Shown here one piece after another: positions 34,306 through 42,961 of a stretch of DNA of 64,000 bases. Source of the stretch: Sphingopyxis sp. CCNWLW2 (GTDB taxonomy: Bacteria; Pseudomonadota; Alphaproteobacteria; Sphingomonadales; Sphingomonadaceae); NCBI RefSeq assembly GCF_037095755.1, contig NZ_JBAWKJ010000001.1:871001-935000 (forward strand), in the 5' to 3' direction. The notes beneath the pieces were generated by a model, which did no database searches, had not been told where the DNA came from, and worked only from the letters and a program-made list of their open reading frames with translations. Numbering within the stretch: position 1 is the stretch's first letter; every line of letters begins with the position of its first letter. Position numbers and translations under genes: made by a program.

Positions 34306-34333
34306 GGCCGCCCACGTTTGGCGGCCCTTTTCT
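34306..34333 (+). terminator. Hairpin with T-run upstream of rpmH (terminator or attenuator)
   Basis: GGCCGCC at 34306-34312 and GGCGGCC at 34320-34326 form a perfect 7-base stem with a CACGTTT loop, followed by CTTTTC. It fits a short intrinsic terminator for the PGPGW gene. If transcription of rpmH starts upstream of it, it would act as an attenuator instead. Confidence 0.55.
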
Positions 34334-34368
34334 GTTAAAGCCTTTGACGAGAATTAGGGACAACCGCG

Positions 34369-34503
34369 ATGAAGCGTACCTTTCAACCGAGCAACCTCGT
34401 GCGCGCCCGTCGCCACGGTTTCCGCGCCCGCAAGGCAACGGTTGGCGGCCGCAAGGTTCTCGCGAACCGCCGCGCCCAGGGCCGCAAGAAGCTGTCGGCC
34501 TGA
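34369..34503 (+). CDS. rpmH: 50S ribosomal protein L34
   Basis: A 44-residue protein, [20 protein letters not shown] through [13 protein letters not shown], the textbook L34 sequence and length; part of the large ribosomal subunit. First gene of the conserved rpmH-rnpA-yidD-yidC block. The TGA at 34501-34503 is 29 bases before the proposed rnpA start. Confidence 0.97.
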   Translation: MKRTFQPSNLVRARRHGFRARKATVGGRKVLANRRAQGRKKLSA

Positions 34504-34532
34504 TCGCTGACGCTTCTGCGCCAGTTCTGCTG

Positions 34533-34871
34533 GTGCGAACGCTTTCAAAACGCAGCGAATTTCTGGCCGCGAACCGCGGCCTTCGCTTCCCCATGCCCGG
34601 CTTTGTCTTGCTCGTCCGCCCGCGCGGCGACGGCGACGACGTGCTGGGCATCGGCTATACCGTCAGCAAGAAAGTCGGCAACGCCGTCACCCGCAATCGG
34701 ATGAAGCGCCGCCTGCGCGCGCTCTGCCGCGCCGCGCTCCCCGAATCGGGAATCGCCGGCGCCGACCATGTGCTGATCGGCCGGCCGGGCGGCAACGACA
34801 TCGTCTTTGCCGAACTCGGCGAACAGCTCGATTCGGCGCTGAAGCGCGCGGCGAAGAAATTGGCGCGATGA
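34533..34871 (+). CDS. rnpA: Ribonuclease P protein component
   Basis: A 112-residue protein subunit of RNase P, which matures tRNA 5' ends with the rnpB RNA. The signature is VGNAVTRNRMKRRLRALCRAAL, with an N-terminal RTLSKRSEFLAANRGLRF. Start is set at GTG 34533, giving the family N-terminus; the frame stays open upstream through rpmH, as usual for overlapping rpmH-rnpA arrangements, and an upstream non-ATG start is possible. Confidence 0.93.
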   Translation: MRTLSKRSEFLAANRGLRFPMPGFVLLVRPRGDGDDVLGIGYTVSKKVGNAVTRNRMKRRLRALCRAALPESGIAGADHVLIGRPGGNDIVFAELGEQLDSALKRAAKKLAR

Positions 34872-34935
34872 AAGTCTGTCCTACATTATTTCGCGGGCGT
34901 AGCGTGTCGGAATGACCGCTTCTCCCCCCCCACGT

Positions 34936-35008
34936 CGTCACCCCGGACTTGATCCGGGGTCCATTGCTGCGACGGCGTTGTGGACCCCGGATCAAGTCCG
35001 GGGTGACG
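34936..35008. repeat. Perfect 28-bp palindromic repeat between rnpA and yidD
   Basis: Two perfect inverted arms of 28 bases (left begins CGTCACCCCGGACTTGATCC, right is its exact complement ending GGGGTGACG) enclose a 17-base loop. The left arm is the same sequence as the start of the repeats at 33738 and 47080. It sits in the 204-base gap between rnpA and yidD, genes normally packed tightly, so it looks like a later insertion. As RNA it would form a very stable hairpin inside the operon transcript. Confidence 0.9.
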
Positions 35009-35075
35009 ATGATAAAGAACGTAGAGAAAAAACATCGATCGCGCGTGAAGTTGCGCAGATTTCCGGGCTTTTCTC

Positions 35076-35288
35076 GTGATCGCCAAATTGCTCATCCTGA
35101 TCGCGCGCGGCTGGCAAATCGGCCCGTCGCGCATCCTTCCGCCGACCTGCCGCTACGCGCCCTCGTGCAGCGAATATGCGATCGTCGCGCTGCGGCGCCA
35201 TGGTGCGATCAAGGGTGGCTGGTTGGCGACAAAGCGGCTATTGCGCTGCCATCCTTGGGGGGGACACGGGTACGACCCGGTCCCGTAA
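35076..35288 (+). CDS. yidD: Membrane protein insertion efficiency factor YidD
   Basis: A 70-residue Yid[34 protein letters not shown], then [18 protein letters not shown], including the conserved cysteines and the HPW-GGxGxDPVP end. It assists YidC-dependent insertion of inner-membrane proteins. Placed between rnpA and yidC as usual; yidC starts 43 bases downstream. Confidence 0.95.
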   Translation: MIAKLLILIARGWQIGPSRILPPTCRYAPSCSEYAIVALRRHGAIKGGWLATKRLLRCHPWGGHGYDPVP

Positions 35289-35331
35289 TCGATTCCCGAC
35301 ATTCTTTAGAGACGAAGAGAGACCGAAGAGC

Positions 35332-37077
35332 GTGGACGACAAGCGTAACATGATCGCGGCAATTTTGTTGTCGGTGGCCATCCTGATCGGCTGGAATTTC
35401 GTCTCCGAGAAATTCTTCCCCACGCCCGACAAGCCCGATGTGACCACGACGGTCGCCGGGCCCAACGGCTCCGCGCCCGCCGCGGCGCCGGGCCAGCCCG
35501 CTGCGCTGCCCGCCCCCGGCGTGCCCGCTACGGCCGCGCCGCAGGCGATCCGCCCGATCGAGGCCGTGCTCGCCGACGGCAACCGCATCCCGATCGAAAC
35601 CCCCGCGATCAAGGGGTCGATCAACCTCGTCGGCGCGCGTGTCGACGACATAACGCTCAGCAAATATCGCCAGACGATCAAAAAGGATTCGCCTGCCGTT
35701 CGCCTGTTCGCCCCCGCCGGCACCAAGGGCGCCTATTTCGCGAGCATCGGCTGGTCGGCGCAGGGCGTCGTCGTTCCGGGTCCGACCACGGTCTGGACCG
35801 CGAACGGGACCAAGCTGACACCGACGACGCCGGTCACGCTGAGCTGGGCCAATGGCGCCGGCCAAACCTTCCGCATCGAGTACAGCATCGACGATGATTA
35901 TCTGATCACCGCGAAGCAGACGATCGCCAACACCGGCACCGCCGCGATTAGCGCGAGCAGTTTCGCGCTGATCGATCGGTTCGGTAAACCGACCCACCAC
36001 GAAGATGCCGATTCAATTACGCTCCATGTTGGTCCCACGGGCTTCGTTGACGGCATTTCCAACTTCAAGTGGGATTACGACGACCTCGAAAAGGACGACA
36101 GTGAAGCGAAATTCACTTCTGCCGCGTGGATCGGATTTAGCGACAAATATTGGCTCGCAGCTGTAATCCCTGCAAATGGCGAACGGGTATCGGCAGAGAT
36201 GGCAGCGTTGAGCACGAACGTTTTCAGAACGATGTTTGCTCGCAATTTCGTACAGGTCGCGTCAGGTCAGCAGATCACGACGACCAGCCGCATTTTTGCC
36301 GGTGCGAAGGAAGTTAGCGTCCTCGAGGATTATACCAACAATCAAGGCATCACCCGTCTATCACATGCGATCGACTGGGGCTGGTTCGATTTCTTCGAGG
36401 TGCCCATCTTCAAGCTGCTCGACTGGCTGTTCAAGCAGGTCGGCAATTTCGGCGTGGCGATCATGGTGCTGACCCTGATCATCCGCGCGCTGATGTTCCC
36501 GATCGCGCAGCGCCAGTTCGGATCGATGGCGCAGATGCGCCTCGTCCAGCCGAAGATGAAGGCGCTGCAGGAACGCCACAAGGACGACAAGCCCAAGATG
36601 CAGCAGGAGCTGATGAAGCTCTATAAGGACGAGAAGATCAATCCGCTCGCGGGCTGCCTGCCGATCCTGATCCAGATCCCGATCTTCTATGCGCTGTACA
36701 AGGTGCTGATGCTGACGATCGAAATGCGGCACCAGCCGTTCATCCTGTGGATCAAGGATCTGTCGGCGCCCGACCCGCTGCATATCCTCAACCTGTTCGG
36801 CCTCTTGCCCTTCACCCCGCCGTCGATCCTCTCGATCGGCATCCTCGCGGTGATCCTGGGCATCACCATGTGGCTGCAGTTCCGCCTCAACCCGCAGGCG
36901 ACCGACCCCGTGCAGCAGCAGGTGTTCAAGATCATGCCGTGGCTGTTCATGTTCATCATGGCGCCGTTCGCGGCGGGCCTGCTGCTCTACTGGATCACCA
37001 ACAATATCCTGTCGATCGGCCAGCAGCAGTGGATGTACCGCAAATTCCCGCAGCTGAAGGCGGCACCGGCGAAGTGA
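35332..37077 (+). CDS. yidC: Membrane protein insertase YidC
   Basis: A 581-residue Oxa1/YidC-family insertase for inner-membrane proteins. GTG start at 35332 gives MDDKRNMIAAILLSVAILIGW with transmembrane helix 1, a Pro/Ala linker, the large periplasmic P1 domain (about 65-345), then the conserved five-helix core beginning WFDFFEVPIFKLLDWLF with QKVLMLTIEMRHQPF-like segments. Length is normal and the frame is intact. Codons between about 35985 and 36365 (P1 domain) use far more A/T third positions than the rest (my count: 70 of 120 third bases G/C at 36001-36360, against 92 of 100 in five in-frame lines just downstream), suggesting a transferred segment. Its stop overlaps the engB start. Confidence 0.96.
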   Translation: MDDKRNMIAAILLSVAILIGWNFVSEKFFPTPDKPDVTTTVAGPNGSAPAAAPGQPAALPAPGVPATAAPQAIRPIEAVLADGNRIPIETPAIKGSINLVGARVDDITLSKYRQTIKKDSPAVRLFAPAGTKGAYFASIGWSAQGVVVPGPTTVWTANGTKLTPTTPVTLSWANGAGQTFRIEYSIDDDYLITAKQTIANTGTAAISASSFALIDRFGKPTHHEDADSITLHVGPTGFVDGISNFKWDYDDLEKDDSEAKFTSAAWIGFSDKYWLAAVIPANGERVSAEMAALSTNVFRTMFARNFVQVASGQQITTTSRIFAGAKEVSVLEDYTNNQGITRLSHAIDWGWFDFFEVPIFKLLDWLFKQVGNFGVAIMVLTLIIRALMFPIAQRQFGSMAQMRLVQPKMKALQERHKDDKPKMQQELMKLYKDEKINPLAGCLPILIQIPIFYALYKVLMLTIEMRHQPFILWIKDLSAPDPLHILNLFGLLPFTPPSILSIGILAVILGITMWLQFRLNPQATDPVQQQVFKIMPWLFMFIMAPFAAGLLLYWITNNILSIGQQQWMYRKFPQLKAAPAK

Positions 37078-37736
37078 GCGATACCGACCTCGAACCCGGC
37101 GCCGACCCCGAACGGGCGGAGCGCGCGCGCAAGCTGTTTTCGGGACCGATCACGTTCCTGAAATCGGCGCCCGCGCTCCAGCACCTGCCGCCGCCGAGCG
37201 TGCCCGAGATCGCGTTCGCGGGCCGCTCGAACGTCGGCAAATCGTCGCTGCTCAACGCGCTGACGAACCGCAACGGGCTGGCGCGCACATCGGTGACGCC
37301 GGGACGGACGCAGGAATTGAACTATTTCGACGTCGGCGAGGATCCGCTGATCTTCCGGCTCGTCGACATGCCGGGGTACGGTTTTGCCAAGGCGCCGAAG
37401 GATGTCGTCAAGAAATGGCGTTTCCTGATCAACGATTACCTCCGCGGCCGGCAGGTGCTGAAGCGCACGCTGGTGCTGATCGACAGCCGCCACGGGATCA
37501 AGGACGTCGACCGCGACGTGCTCGAAATGCTCGACACCGCGGCGGTCAGCTACCGCATCGTCCTGACCAAGGCCGACAAGATCAAGGCGACCGAACTCGA
37601 AGCGGTGCAGGCCGCGACCGAGGCCGAAGCCCGCAAGCACCCCGCCGCGCACCCGCAAGTGATCGCGACGAGCAGCGAAAAGGGCATGGGCATCGCCGAA
37701 CTGCGCACTGCGGTGCTGGAGGCGGTCGAGAGTTGA
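37074..37736 (+). CDS. engB: Ribosome biogenesis GTPase EngB/YsxC (YihA)
   Basis: A 220-residue GTPase needed for large-subunit assembly. G1 GRSNVGKSS, G2 with TPGRTQ, G3 DMPGYG, G4 TKAD and G5 TSSEKGMG are all present. GTG at 37074 overlaps the yidC TGA (GTGA), so translation is coupled. The first 25 residues form a charged, Ala/Glu-rich tail typical of alphaproteobacterial members. Confidence 0.96.
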   Translation: MSDTDLEPGADPERAERARKLFSGPITFLKSAPALQHLPPPSVPEIAFAGRSNVGKSSLLNALTNRNGLARTSVTPGRTQELNYFDVGEDPLIFRLVDMPGYGFAKAPKDVVKKWRFLINDYLRGRQVLKRTLVLIDSRHGIKDVDRDVLEMLDTAAVSYRIVLTKADKIKATELEAVQAATEAEARKHPAAHPQVIATSSEKGMGIAELRTAVLEAVES

Positions 37737-37778
37737 CCTTTTCCTCCCTCCCCTTGAGGGTAGGGCCAAGGAGACCCT

Positions 37779-38450
37779 ATGAAACTGTTTATCGGCAACA
37801 AGGCATACTCCAGCTGGAGCCTGCGCGGCTGGCTCGCGGTCAAGCATAGCGGCCTGCCGTTCGAGGAAGTCACCGTCCCGCTCTATGACGAGGACTGGTC
37901 GAACCGCCGCGAGGGCGACGAGTTCGCGCCGTCGGGCGGCAAGGTGCCGATCCTGTGGGACGGCGAGGATATCGTCGTGTGGGACAGCCTCGCCATCGTC
38001 GATTATCTTAACGAAAAGACCGGCGGGACAAAGGGCTTCTGGCCCGACGACATGGCGGCGCGCGCGATGGCGCGCTCGATGGCGGCCGAAATGCATTCGA
38101 GCTTTGCCGCGCTCCGCCGCAACCACAGCATGAACATCCGGCGCATTTATCCGCCCGCCGAGCTGCTCCCCGAGGTGCAGGCCGATGTCGTCCGCATCTT
38201 CCAGATCTGGGCCGAGGCGCGCGCACGCTTCGGCGGCGAAGGCGATTTCCTCTTCGGCAGCTGGTCGGCCGCCGACATCATGTTCGCGCCCGTCGTCACG
38301 CGCTTCATCACTTACTCGATTCCGCTGCCGCGCTTTGCCGCCGCTTATGCACAGGCGGTGATCAGCCACCCATGCATGCAGGAATGGATCGGCGGCGCGC
38401 AGGCCGAGGACTGGATCATCGAGAAGTTCGAGGGGCCGGTCGGGGGTTAG
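37779..38450 (+). CDS. Glutathione S-transferase family protein
   Basis: A 223-residue GST: MKLFIGNKAYSSWSLRGWLAVKHSGLPFEEV start with the SSWSLR serine pair at the catalytic spot, GGKVPILWDGEDIVVWDSLAIVDYLNEK, and GSWSAADIMFAPVVTRF. This N-terminus matches a distinct GST subgroup widespread in proteobacteria. Separate from the 25-32 kb cluster. Its TAG overlaps the convergent cupin stop (TTAG). Confidence 0.9.
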   Translation: MKLFIGNKAYSSWSLRGWLAVKHSGLPFEEVTVPLYDEDWSNRREGDEFAPSGGKVPILWDGEDIVVWDSLAIVDYLNEKTGGTKGFWPDDMAARAMARSMAAEMHSSFAALRRNHSMNIRRIYPPAELLPEVQADVVRIFQIWAEARARFGGEGDFLFGSWSAADIMFAPVVTRFITYSIPLPRFAAAYAQAVISHPCMQEWIGGAQAEDWIIEKFEGPVGG

Positions 38451-38914
38451 GGAATCCGCGTCGTCGGATAGGGCGTGCCGTCCTTGTGGAAATAGCCATC
38501 GGGCGTGAACAGCATGTCGATGTCCGAATAGCCGCCGCCGGTGTCGTATTTCTTGCCGCCGCCCAATGCGACGAAGACGCAGTCGCCGTCCGATTCGTTG
38601 ACCAGATGATGGCCGTTGGTGCTGCCCTTCGGCCACACCGCGATATCGCCCGGCCGCATCGGCCAGCGCCCGTCGTCCTCGATCAGCACCGCTTCGCCCG
38701 AAATCATCACCAGCATCTCGTCCTCGCCGTCGTGCCAGTGGCGCTGCGACGACCAGGCCCCGGGTTTCAGCACAACATGGCTCGCGGCAAAATCGCTGAG
38801 CCCCGTGGCCGGTGCAAGACGGCGATACCAGCGGCCCTGCACGGGTTCGTTGTACGGTGCGGGATAGCCCGTGGTGTTGGTTTGCGGGATCGTATCGAGA
38901 TCGAGCTTGGGCAT
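38447..38914 (-). CDS. Cupin domain protein
   Basis: A 155-residue single cupin. Motif 1 is QRHWHDGEDEMLVMISGEAVLIEDDG (HxH...E), and motif 2 PGDIAVWPKGSTNGHHLVNES has the terminal His, so a metal site is complete. It begins MPKLDLDTIPQTNTTGYP, typical of small sphingomonad cupins; substrate unknown. ATG 38914 is chosen since the open frame upstream is the antisense shadow of dapE. Divergent from dapE. Confidence 0.88.
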   Translation of the reverse strand: MPKLDLDTIPQTNTTGYPAPYNEPVQGRWYRRLAPATGLSDFAASHVVLKPGAWSSQRHWHDGEDEMLVMISGEAVLIEDDGRWPMRPGDIAVWPKGSTNGHHLVNESDGDCVFVALGGGKKYDTGGGYSDIDMLFTPDGYFHKDGTPYPTTRIP

Positions 38915-39010
38915 GGCAGTCCTCGCGGCTTTGTTCCTCCTTTGTTTCGCACAAAGGCGGCGCGATGCAAAGCCTCGACTTGCGGCCGCGCGAGGGAGTA
39001 AGGGAGCGGC

Positions 39011-40144
39011 ATGAGCATCACCGTCGACCCCGTAGAGCTTGCCAAGGCGTTGATCGCCGCGCCGAGCGTCACCCCCGCCATGGGCGCCGTGTTCGACACG
39101 ATCGAGGCGGCGCTCACGCCGCTGGGCTTTACGGTCGAGCGGTTCATCGACGGGATCGAGCCCGACGGGCCGGTCGAGAATCTGCTCGCCGTCCGCACGG
39201 GCAAGGGGCCCAAGCATTTCGGCTTTGCCGGGCATCTCGATGTCGTGCCGCCGGGCGTCGGCTGGACGGGCGATGCCTTTGCTCCCGAAGTGCGCGGCGA
39301 GCTGCTCTATGGGCGCGGCGCGGTCGACATGAAGGGCTCGATCGCCGCCTTTGTCGCCGCGGCGGCTGCGACGCCGGTCGAGGCCGGCACAATCAGCCTG
39401 ATCATCACCGGCGACGAGGAAGGCCCCGCGATCTTCGGTACGCGCGCGCTGATGGAACATATGGATGCGCGCGGTATCCGCCCCGACATGATCGTCGTCG
39501 GCGAGCCCACGTCGGTGAACCGGCTCGGCGACATGGTGAAGATCGGCCGGCGCGGCTCGGTGAATATCTGGATCGACGTGCCGGGGACGCAGGGGCATGT
39601 CGCCTACCCGCACCTCGCCGACAATCCGATCCCCAAGCTGGTGAAGATTTTGGCCGCGATCGATGCGGTCGTGCTCGACAGCGGCAACGACTGGTTCCAG
39701 CCGTCGAACATCGAATTCACCGATATCGACGTCGGCAATGGCGCGACCAACGTCATCCCCGCATCGGCACGCGCGCGGCTGTCGATCCGGTTCAACGACC
39801 AGCATCGCGGCGCCGACCTCGTCGCGCTGATCGAGCGCCTTGCGCACGACGTCGAACCGAATGCCAAGGTGCTTGGCAAGATTTCGGGTGAAGCCTTCCT
39901 CACTCCGCCGGGCGACCTGTCCGAACTGGTCGCCGAGGCGATCCACGCCGAGACCGATGTGCGCCCCGAAATGTCGACGACCGGCGGCACGTCGGACGCG
40001 CGCTTCCTCCACGCGCTCTGTCCCGTGGTCGAGTTCGGGCTGACCAATGCGACGATGCACAAGCTCGACGAAGCCGTGGCGGTCGAAGATCTCCACACGC
40101 TGACCGCCATCTATCGCGGTATCTTGATGCGCGCTTTCCTCTAG
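39011..40144 (+). CDS. dapE: Succinyl-diaminopimelate desuccinylase
   Basis: A 377-residue M20-family zinc hydrolase that converts N-succinyl-LL-diaminopimelate to LL-diaminopimelate for lysine and peptidoglycan. Zinc/catalytic motifs are FAGHLDVVPPG (His, Asp), GRGAVDMKG, TGDEEGPA (catalytic Glu pair), VGEPTS and a C-terminal HxxDE-like TMHKLDEAV. The dimerisation lid with GTQGHVAYPHLADNP is in the middle. Length and start are standard. Its TAG shares the CTAG tetranucleotide with the convergent smr-like gene. Confidence 0.96.
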   Translation: MSITVDPVELAKALIAAPSVTPAMGAVFDTIEAALTPLGFTVERFIDGIEPDGPVENLLAVRTGKGPKHFGFAGHLDVVPPGVGWTGDAFAPEVRGELLYGRGAVDMKGSIAAFVAAAAATPVEAGTISLIITGDEEGPAIFGTRALMEHMDARGIRPDMIVVGEPTSVNRLGDMVKIGRRGSVNIWIDVPGTQGHVAYPHLADNPIPKLVKILAAIDAVVLDSGNDWFQPSNIEFTDIDVGNGATNVIPASARARLSIRFNDQHRGADLVALIERLAHDVEPNAKVLGKISGEAFLTPPGDLSELVAEAIHAETDVRPEMSTTGGTSDARFLHALCPVVEFGLTNATMHKLDEAVAVEDLHTLTAIYRGILMRAFL

Positions 40145-40716
40145 TCCTCCCGGCTGCGTCTGAGGATCACATAGACCGCCCCGGCGCCGCCGTGGCTGAT
40201 ATGCGCGGGGCGCAGCGCGACGATCTGGTCGGCGTAGGGCGAGTAAGCGAGCCAGTCGGGCAGCGACGCGCGGATCGCGCCGCGCGGGCGCGGGTCACCG
40301 TGCATCTGCGGCAGGCGGTCGGCACCCGGACGCAGCCGCCCGGCGACCACCAGCAGCACGCGCGCGCCGCGCATCAGCCCGCGCCCGATCGCCTCGTCGA
40401 GCAAGGCTTGCGCCGAGGCGAGCGTATGACCGTGCAGGTCGATGCTGAGGTCGGGACGCACGAGCCCCTTGCGCAAGCGGCGGTCCCAATGGCCGTCGAG
40501 CGTCGCCGCCTGGTGCGTGCGGCGCGGTGGCGGCAGCTTTACGGGACCACGCGGGGCGGCAGCTGGAGCAGCGGCAGTGCGCGGGGTCGGCGGAGGCGGC
40601 TTCACAGTCGGCGGCGCCACGGGCGCGAGCGGCGCCTTCGCCTTGGCGAGCGGTTTTACCGTCGCCGCGACCTTCTTCCACAGCGCGCTTTCGTCGGGGG
40701 CGAGGCGCCGCGGCAC
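40141..40716 (-). CDS. Smr domain protein
   Basis: A 191-residue protein with a basic, Pro/Ala-rich head (1-85) and a C-terminal Smr (small MutS-related) domain: IDLHGHTLASAQALLDEAIGRG (LDLHG motif), VLLVVAGRL in place of the usual TGRG, and HGGAGAVYVILRR. Smr domains are endonucleases acting on DNA or on stalled-ribosome mRNA; the role here is unknown. GTG start 40716 lies one base after the mltA stop, so it is probably in one operon with mltA and timA-like genes. Confidence 0.9.
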   Translation of the reverse strand: MPRRLAPDESALWKKVAATVKPLAKAKAPLAPVAPPTVKPPPPTPRTAAAPAAAPRGPVKLPPPRRTHQAATLDGHWDRRLRKGLVRPDLSIDLHGHTLASAQALLDEAIGRGLMRGARVLLVVAGRLRPGADRLPQMHGDPRPRGAIRASLPDWLAYSPYADQIVALRPAHISHGGAGAVYVILRRSRED

Positions 40717-40717
40717 A

Positions 40718-42043
40718 TCAAGGCGCCGGGATCAGCCGTGCGATGCTGGCGCGAGGAAGCAGCAGCAGCGCCGAGCCGCGCCCCGCCATGCCGCCCGCGA
40801 TCGCGCGCGCATCGTCGCCCGCACCCCAGAAGCTGTCGAAGCGGTTCGCGCCCTTGATCGCGCCGCCGGTGTCCTGGGCGATCCAGAGGCCATTGGGTTC
40901 GGCGCGGTCGAGCGAGAGGACAACGGGGGCGCCGAGCGGCACATATTTGGGATCGGCGGCGACGCTCGCGCGGCCGGTCACGGGCACCCCGAGCGCGCCG
41001 AGCGGGCCCGGGCCGGACAGTTCGCGGAAAAAGACCCAGCTCGGATTCTCGTTCATCACCGCGGCGCCGCGCACGGGATCGGCACGGAGGTAATCGAGGA
41101 TGCCCTGCATCGACGCCTGCCCGCGCTGCAACTCGCCGCGGTCGAGCAAGAGCTTGCCGATGCCGACATAGCCACGGCCGTTCTGCGTGTCGTAGCCGAT
41201 GCGCATGATGCCGCCGTCGGGCAGACGGAGGCGACCCGAGCCCTGCACCTGCAGGAAGAAAAATTCAGCGGCGTCGGCGGCATAAGCGATCTCGAGCCCG
41301 CGCCCATCGAGCGCGCCGCTTTCGATCGCCGCGCGGTCGTAATAGCGGGTGAAATTCGAGCCATCGACGCGGCCGCGAATCTTGCGGCCCTTGAGGTCGT
41401 CGGCGAACGGGCCGAGGTCGACTTCGATCAGGTCGGCGGGGCGACGATAGATGGGGACGTCATAACCCGGCTGCTTCGTGCGCGAGCCGGCGATTTCGGG
41501 TTCGTAATAGCCGGTGACGAAGGCGGTGCCCGCGCCGACCTGGACCGTGCCGAAATAGCGGGTGAAGAAGGCCGAGGCGTCGCTGTCCTTCCAGTTTTTC
41601 GCCGCGGTACAGCTTTCGGTCCAGTCGGCGCCCTGCGTCAGGCCGCTGGTGTCGGTGCGGCGCTGAACCGATGGGCAGCTGATGCGGAAGGCGACGAGCG
41701 CGGTCGCCGCCTGTTCGGCGGTCACGCCGAGCGTCGCGAAATCGGGTCCCGCAACAACGCCGCTGGCGGCGGCGGTCGTCGCATCGGCCGGGACGGGCGT
41801 TGCGGGAAGCGCCGCGCGCGGAGTCGCGGGAATCGGCTGCGCGGCGGCACCGGCGCCTTCGGACGGGCGCGGTATATAGGCGCGCGGCGTGCCGGCCGGG
41901 GTCGATGGCGCGGGGGTGGCGGTCGCGGGACGGCTGGCGTCCGCCGCGGGAACGATCGACGCACAACCCGAAAGCAGCGGCAGGGTAGCGAGCAGCGCGA
42001 ATCCGAAAGTCCGCGCGCGCGGCGCCCCCACCGCCCGGGTCAT
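40718..42043 (-). CDS. mltA: Membrane-bound lytic murein transglycosylase A
   Basis: A 441-residue MltA lipoprotein with a signal peptide ending in the lipobox LLSGC (Cys at about 27), so outer- or inner-membrane lipid anchored. After a long Pro/Ala linker come the MltA barrel (AFFTRYFGTVQVGAGTAFVTGYYEPEIAGS) and the 3D domain (DTGGAIKGANRFDSFWGAGDDA) with the catalytic aspartates. It cleaves glycan strands to 1,6-anhydromuropeptides. Middle gene of a minus-strand trio. Confidence 0.95.
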   Translation of the reverse strand: MTRAVGAPRARTFGFALLATLPLLSGCASIVPAADASRPATATPAPSTPAGTPRAYIPRPSEGAGAAAQPIPATPRAALPATPVPADATTAAASGVVAGPDFATLGVTAEQAATALVAFRISCPSVQRRTDTSGLTQGADWTESCTAAKNWKDSDASAFFTRYFGTVQVGAGTAFVTGYYEPEIAGSRTKQPGYDVPIYRRPADLIEVDLGPFADDLKGRKIRGRVDGSNFTRYYDRAAIESGALDGRGLEIAYAADAAEFFFLQVQGSGRLRLPDGGIMRIGYDTQNGRGYVGIGKLLLDRGELQRGQASMQGILDYLRADPVRGAAVMNENPSWVFFRELSGPGPLGALGVPVTGRASVAADPKYVPLGAPVVLSLDRAEPNGLWIAQDTGGAIKGANRFDSFWGAGDDARAIAGGMAGRGSALLLLPRASIARLIPAP

Positions 42044-42047
42044 GCGA

Positions 42048-42716
42048 TCAGGCCGATTCGGCTTCGTCGAGCACCCAATTGGGGTCGTTGCTGCCGATCT
42101 GGCGGCGGAAGGTCCACAGATCGTCGGTCTGCGACGCGTCGCTCATCGATCCGGCGATCAGCTTGCCGTCGGCGTCGCGGGTGACCGCGCTGATATCGGC
42201 GTGGTAGCGCACGGTGACGCGCGCCTCGCTGCGGTTCAGTTCGACCGCGGTGATCTTGGCCGAATCGATTCCCATCAGGCGGTTGTCGAGCGTTTCGCCG
42301 CGGCTTTCGCGCGCGGCGATCGCGTCGGCAAAGGCTTCGTAGCTGTCATCGTCGCAGAGGTCACGCAGCGTGTCGCGGTCGCCCTTCCAATAGGCTTCGA
42401 GGATCATGCGATACGCGGCCTCGGCGCCTTCCATGAAGCGGCCCGCGTCGAAATTGCGGTCGGAGGCCAGCAGCTGGCGGAGGCCCGCCTCGGCAGCGGG
42501 TTCGTAAACGAGACCCGAGGTGTCGGCGGGTGCGGGCGCGGGCGCCTGCGACCCGTCATTCTCGTCGAGCCGCACCGGCGACGCGGCGGAGCGCTCGCGC
42601 GGCAGCACCGGCTCCTGCTCATGCCCCGTGCGCTTGCCGAGCACCGAGTAGAGCCGCATGCCGAGGAAGGCGGCAATCATGGCGAGCAGGACGATCGAAA
42701 AAGCGGTCACGGGCAA
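42048..42716 (-). CDS. Tim44/TimA-like domain protein
   Basis: A 222-residue protein with an N-terminal transmembrane helix (about 5-22), a Pro/Ala linker, and a C-terminal Tim44-like domain: FDAGRFMEGAEAAYRMILEAYWKGDRDTLRDLCDDDSYEAFADAI, then SEARVTVRYHADISA and a WTFRRQIGSNDPNWVLDEAESA end. Alphaproteobacterial TimA is an inner-membrane protein related to the mitochondrial import motor subunit Tim44. First codon in frame is TTG 42716; GTG 42710 is an equally good start. Divergent from secB; the 245-base gap holds no other gene. Confidence 0.9.
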   Translation of the reverse strand: MPVTAFSIVLLAMIAAFLGMRLYSVLGKRTGHEQEPVLPRERSAASPVRLDENDGSQAPAPAPADTSGLVYEPAAEAGLRQLLASDRNFDAGRFMEGAEAAYRMILEAYWKGDRDTLRDLCDDDSYEAFADAIAARESRGETLDNRLMGIDSAKITAVELNRSEARVTVRYHADISAVTRDADGKLIAGSMSDASQTDDLWTFRRQIGSNDPNWVLDEAESA

Positions 42717-42961
42717 AAGTCCAATGCGGGCAATAGAAACATAGCGGTTGATACATAGGCGATACGCGCCTCAGTTTCAAATGACCATGACCGCTGCCGC
42801 GCGGCGGGTCAACGATTCCCCCTTAACTATAGGATCGACAGGGCGCCCATTGTGCTCGCCGCCGGGCGCTGCTAAGCGCCGCGGCAACCGTCCGCCGTGG
42901 TTCCGACACGGTCCGCGGATGCCGATATTGTTTCCATCTTTTCAGTGAAAGCTTCTTCATC

